From RYN-433 sp036558265 (GTDB lineage Bacteria; Planctomycetota; Phycisphaerae; Tepidisphaerales; Tepidisphaeraceae): a stretch of 7,542 nucleotides of DNA. The first letter of the stretch is position 1. Every line of letters begins with the position of its first letter. Of the stretch, positions 5,429 to 7,542 are shown one piece after another. The stretch lies in NCBI GenBank assembly GCA_036558265.1, contig DATBFY010000697.1, positions 1-7,542 on the forward strand, given 5' to 3'. A program made the position numbers and the translations under genes. The notes below the pieces were generated by a model. It made no database searches, was not told where the DNA came from, and saw only the letters and a list, made by a program, of their open reading frames with translations.

Positions 5429-6601
5429 CTAATCCACCGCCACCTCCAACACCTCAAACATCGCCCGCGCCTTCACGAGCGTCTCCTCGTACTCTCCCTC
5501 AGGGCTCGAATCCGCCACCACGCCCCCGCCCACCGGGATGTGTACCCGGCCACCCTTCACGATCATGGTCCGGATCGCCACGTTGAACTCCATGCTCCCA
5601 TCCGCTGCGATATACCCGATCGCCCCGCAATAAGGCCCGCGCCGGGTCGGTTCCAGCTCGTCGATGATCTCCATTGCCCGGATCTTGGGGGCCCCGGTCA
5701 CTGATCCCCCGGGGAACGTCGCTCGGAGCAAGTCCACGAGTCCCACCCCTCGTCGCAATACCCCCTCCACCGTCGCCACCCCGTGGTAGACCGTCGGATG
5801 CGCCTCGATTGCGCGCGGCTGGCTAACCCGCACGCTCCCGATCTCGCAGACGCGTCCCAGGTCGTTCCGCTCCAGGTCCACGATCATGTTCAGCTCAGCC
5901 TGGTCTTTCACCGACGCCCGAAGTTCTTCCTCCATCCCCGGCAGCCTTGGCCGGGTGCCCTTGATCGGGCGCGTGATAACTCGTCTGGACTCCGGGATGA
6001 CGCGCAGGAACAATTCTGGCGAATTGCAGATGAGTGCATGGTCACCAAAATCGAGGTACGCCCCGTACGCCGCCGGGAACCGCTCGCTAAGCCGCCGGTA
6101 AATCTCGATCGGCTGAACCGGTAATCCCGCCATAAAGCGCTGCGACAGATTGACCTGAAAGATATCCCCCGCGCGGATGTACTCGATCGCCCGCTCCACC
6201 GCCTCAATATATGCCTGACGCGAGAAATTCGACGTCAGTGCCGCAGCGGATAACTCGACCGGCTCCGGACGCGCATCCTCGCCCTCGCCCGTCACCCGCG
6301 CGAATGCCAGCAGCGGCAGCCGTAAATCGTCCTCGGCCCGTGCCGGCAACCGCTCGAACCATCGCCCCAGGTCATAGCTCAAATATCCAACCCACCGCCC
6401 CTGTCCTTGTCCGAACCAGTCCAGTGCTTCCAGTGGCCCTTCGAACCGCCGCACGATGCGCCCGGCCTCGTACAACGCACACGTCCGTCCATCGGCCTCG
6501 CACCGCACGATGGTTTCCGACCGCTGCAGCCCAAGCCGCCACGAGTCCCCGGTCAACGACGAATCAAGTGCGACATATGCCGAGCCGTTCACGGCGCGCA
6601 T
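5429..6601 (-). CDS. pabB: Aminodeoxychorismate synthase component I (PabB)
   Basis: A 390-residue chorismate-binding enzyme that converts chorismate plus ammonia (from PabA) to 4-amino-4-deoxychorismate in folate synthesis, in the cytosol. Numbered from ATG 6601: a divergent N-terminal domain (1-125), then the catalytic core with GDIFQVNLSQRF (145-156), SPELFLR (194-200), RPIKGTRPR (211-219), MIVDLERNDLGRVC (239-252), FPGGSVTGAPKIRAMEIID (296-314), YCGAIGYI (324-331) and VGGGVVADSSPEGEYEET (357-374). PIKGT carries Lys214, the PabB-type nucleophile, whereas anthranilate synthase TrpE has PIAGT, so PabB is preferred. ATG 6601 avoids overlap with the divergent oxidoreductase gene. TTG 6607, with AGGAG 11 nt upstream (6619-6623), is an alternative adding two residues. 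pabC follows after 43 nt on the same strand. No PabA is in the window and none is fused. Confidence 0.93.
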   Translation of the reverse strand: MRAVNGSAYVALDSSLTGDSWRLGLQRSETIVRCEADGRTCALYEAGRIVRRFEGPLEALDWFGQGQGRWVGYLSYDLGRWFERLPARAEDDLRLPLLAFARVTGEGEDARPEPVELSAAALTSNFSRQAYIEAVERAIEYIRAGDIFQVNLSQRFMAGLPVQPIEIYRRLSERFPAAYGAYLDFGDHALICNSPELFLRVIPESRRVITRPIKGTRPRLPGMEEELRASVKDQAELNMIVDLERNDLGRVCEIGSVRVSQPRAIEAHPTVYHGVATVEGVLRRGVGLVDLLRATFPGGSVTGAPKIRAMEIIDELEPTRRGPYCGAIGYIAADGSMEFNVAIRTMIVKGGRVHIPVGGGVVADSSPEGEYEETLVKARAMFEVLEVAVD

Positions 6602-6686
6602 TGTCAAAAGCCCGCGCGCTCCTGCAAGCGGCGGACGTGAATGTTCCCCCCCTTGCGCGGTACAACATTCCGGCAGACCACCAACC

Positions 6687-6694
6687 GGAAGGAG
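6687..6694 (+). promoter_or_regulatory. Strong Shine-Dalgarno GGAAGGAG
   Basis: GGAAGGAG lies 8 nt before the ATG at 6703 and fixes that start. It contrasts with the missing ribosome sites of nif3, pabC and the nucleotidyltransferase gene. Confidence 0.75.
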
Positions 6695-6702
6695 CACTCC
6701 CG

Positions 6703-7542
6703 ATGCCCGCGATCGACCGCCGCGAATTCTTGAAGGGTACGACCGCTGCAATCACAGCAACATACGCCATCGCCACCTTCGGCCAGCAACCGCCGGACGC
6801 GCCGCGCACCCCCGTCGCCGTGATCGGCACCGGTGGGCGGGGTACCCAGTTGGCCTCGGTGCTGGCGACCTTGCCCGGCGTGGTCGTGAAATATCTCGCC
6901 GACGTGGACGACACCCACGCCGCCTCCGCCGCCAAGGCCGTGGCCAAGAAGGCTCTGGCCGGCGCTCCCGAGCCCCAGCCCATCCGCGACTTCCGCAAAG
7001 CCCTGGAAGACAAGGAGATCCAGGCCGTCGCCATCGCCACGCCCGACCACTGGCACGCGCCGGCCGCCATCCTGGCCATGTCGGCCGGCAAGCACGTCTA
7101 CGTCGAGAAACCCTGCTGCCACAACCCGCACGAGGGCGAGCTGCTCATTGCCGCGCAGCAGAAGTTCAACCGCGTCATCCAGCAGGGCAGCCAGCGACGC
7201 TCCTGGCCCAAGAACATCGAGGCCGTCGAAAAGGTCAGGCAGGGGGCCATCGGCAAGGTGCTCTTCTCCCGAGGCTGGTACGCCGCCGATCGCGGTCCGA
7301 TCGGCCGCGGCAAGGCCGCCCCCGTCCCGCCCAACGTGGACTGGAATCTCTGGCAGGGCCCCGCCCCCGAGCGCGAATATCACGACAACTACATCCCCTA
7401 CAACTGGCACTGGTTCTGGAATTGGGGCACCGGCGAGTGCGGCAACAACGGCATCCACGCCTTGGACATCTGCCGCTGGGGACTGGGCGTCGATTGCCCG
7501 AAGAAGGTCACCAGCGCCGGTGGCCGCTATCACTACGACGAC
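6703..7542 (+). CDS. Gfo/Idh/MocA family oxidoreductase, exported, 3' end outside window
   Basis: The first 280 residues of an NAD(P)-dependent oxidoreductase; the frame runs off the right edge. It opens with a twin-arginine leader: RREFLKG (6-12), then a short hydrophobic stretch (TTAAITATYAIATFG). This predicts folded export by Tat. The Rossmann domain follows: VAVIGTGGRG (38-47) binds the dinucleotide, then YLADVDD (64-70), AIATPDHWHAPAA (110-122) and the family EKP motif (135-137). From about 185 the C-terminal substrate domain begins, with WNLWQGPAP (214-222), YNWHWFWNWGTGE (233-245) and CGNNGIHALDICRWG (246-260), where H252 and D255 sit in the usual active-site segment. Planctomycetes carry many such Tat-exported paralogues, thought to act on sugars; the substrate cannot be told here. 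It is divergent from pabB across 101 bp and has a strong ribosome site, so it is probably unrelated in function to the folate genes. Confidence 0.94.
   Translation, partial: MPAIDRREFLKGTTAAITATYAIATFGQQPPDAPRTPVAVIGTGGRGTQLASVLATLPGVVVKYLADVDDTHAASAAKAVAKKALAGAPEPQPIRDFRKALEDKEIQAVAIATPDHWHAPAAILAMSAGKHVYVEKPCCHNPHEGELLIAAQQKFNRVIQQGSQRRSWPKNIEAVEKVRQGAIGKVLFSRGWYAADRGPIGRGKAAPVPPNVDWNLWQGPAPEREYHDNYIPYNWHWFWNWGTGECGNNGIHALDICRWGLGVDCPKKVTSAGGRYHYDD

Noticed and set aside
4558..5586. Plus-strand frame of 342 codons
   Set aside because: Antisense shadow of pabC and pabB; Arg/His/Gln-rich with no domain.
6602..6607. Perfect TTGACA on the minus strand just before pabB
   Set aside because: It touches the pabB ATG, so as a -35 box it would start transcription inside pabB; no -10 follows at a fitting distance.
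6602..6751. Upstream extension of PabB by 50 residues
   Set aside because: It would overlap the start and Tat leader of the divergent oxidoreductase, and the added residues look non-coding.
6604..7533. Minus-strand frame of 309 codons over the right end
   Set aside because: Antisense to the oxidoreductase, whose Rossmann, EKP and Tat motifs are unmistakable.
1..7542. CRISPR array, tRNA or rRNA genes, insertion-sequence ends
   Set aside because: I saw no regularly spaced repeats, no cloverleaf-like pattern and no transposase or terminal inverted repeats with target duplications.

Overview
The window is GC-rich, densely coded DNA from what looks like a planctomycete-type bacterium. The main reasons are a Gfo/Idh/MocA oxidoreductase with a twin-arginine leader (RREFLK), a GC-rich intergenic repeat of a kind I associate with planctomycetes, and a mix of leaderless-looking and Shine-Dalgarno starts. 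This assignment is inferred from style and gene families; no marker gene is present.

Region 1 (about 54-1872, + strand) holds three small unrelated cytosolic proteins in a row: a TPR protein, a short helical (HEAT-like) protein and a SMI1/KNR4 (SUKH) protein. Such mixtures are typical of immunity-gene arrays of polymorphic toxin systems. No toxin lies in the window; it may lie to the left. The middle gene looks shortened at its C-terminus.

Region 2 (1873-2193) has no gene. It carries a pair of related mini-hairpins in direct orientation (1935-2021), a perfect 12-bp hairpin (2047-2076) and a further hairpin just past the end of the next gene.

Region 3 (2194-3282, - strand) is a NIF3-family dinuclear-metal protein with motifs closer to eukaryotic NIF3L1 than to the short E. 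coli YbgI. It is followed by 437 bp with no recognisable gene.

Region 4 (3720-4348, + strand) is a two-gene unit joined by an ATGA overlap: a minimal nucleotidyltransferase-like protein (DUF6932-like) and a 67-residue helical protein. It is a candidate toxin-antitoxin-like pair.

Region 5 (4486-6601, - strand) is a folate unit. PabB makes aminodeoxychorismate from chorismate, and a class IV PLP enzyme (PabC-like) probably releases p-aminobenzoate. The PabC-like protein has Gln where the PLP-ring-binding Glu is expected. The glutamine amidotransferase partner PabA is not in the window.

Region 6 (6703 to the right edge, + strand) is the first 280 residues of the exported Gfo/Idh/MocA oxidoreductase, divergent from pabB.

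Three of the genes (nif3, the nucleotidyltransferase and pabC) have a TANNNT -10-like hexamer 7-10 nt before the ATG and no Shine-Dalgarno, which suggests leaderless transcripts.
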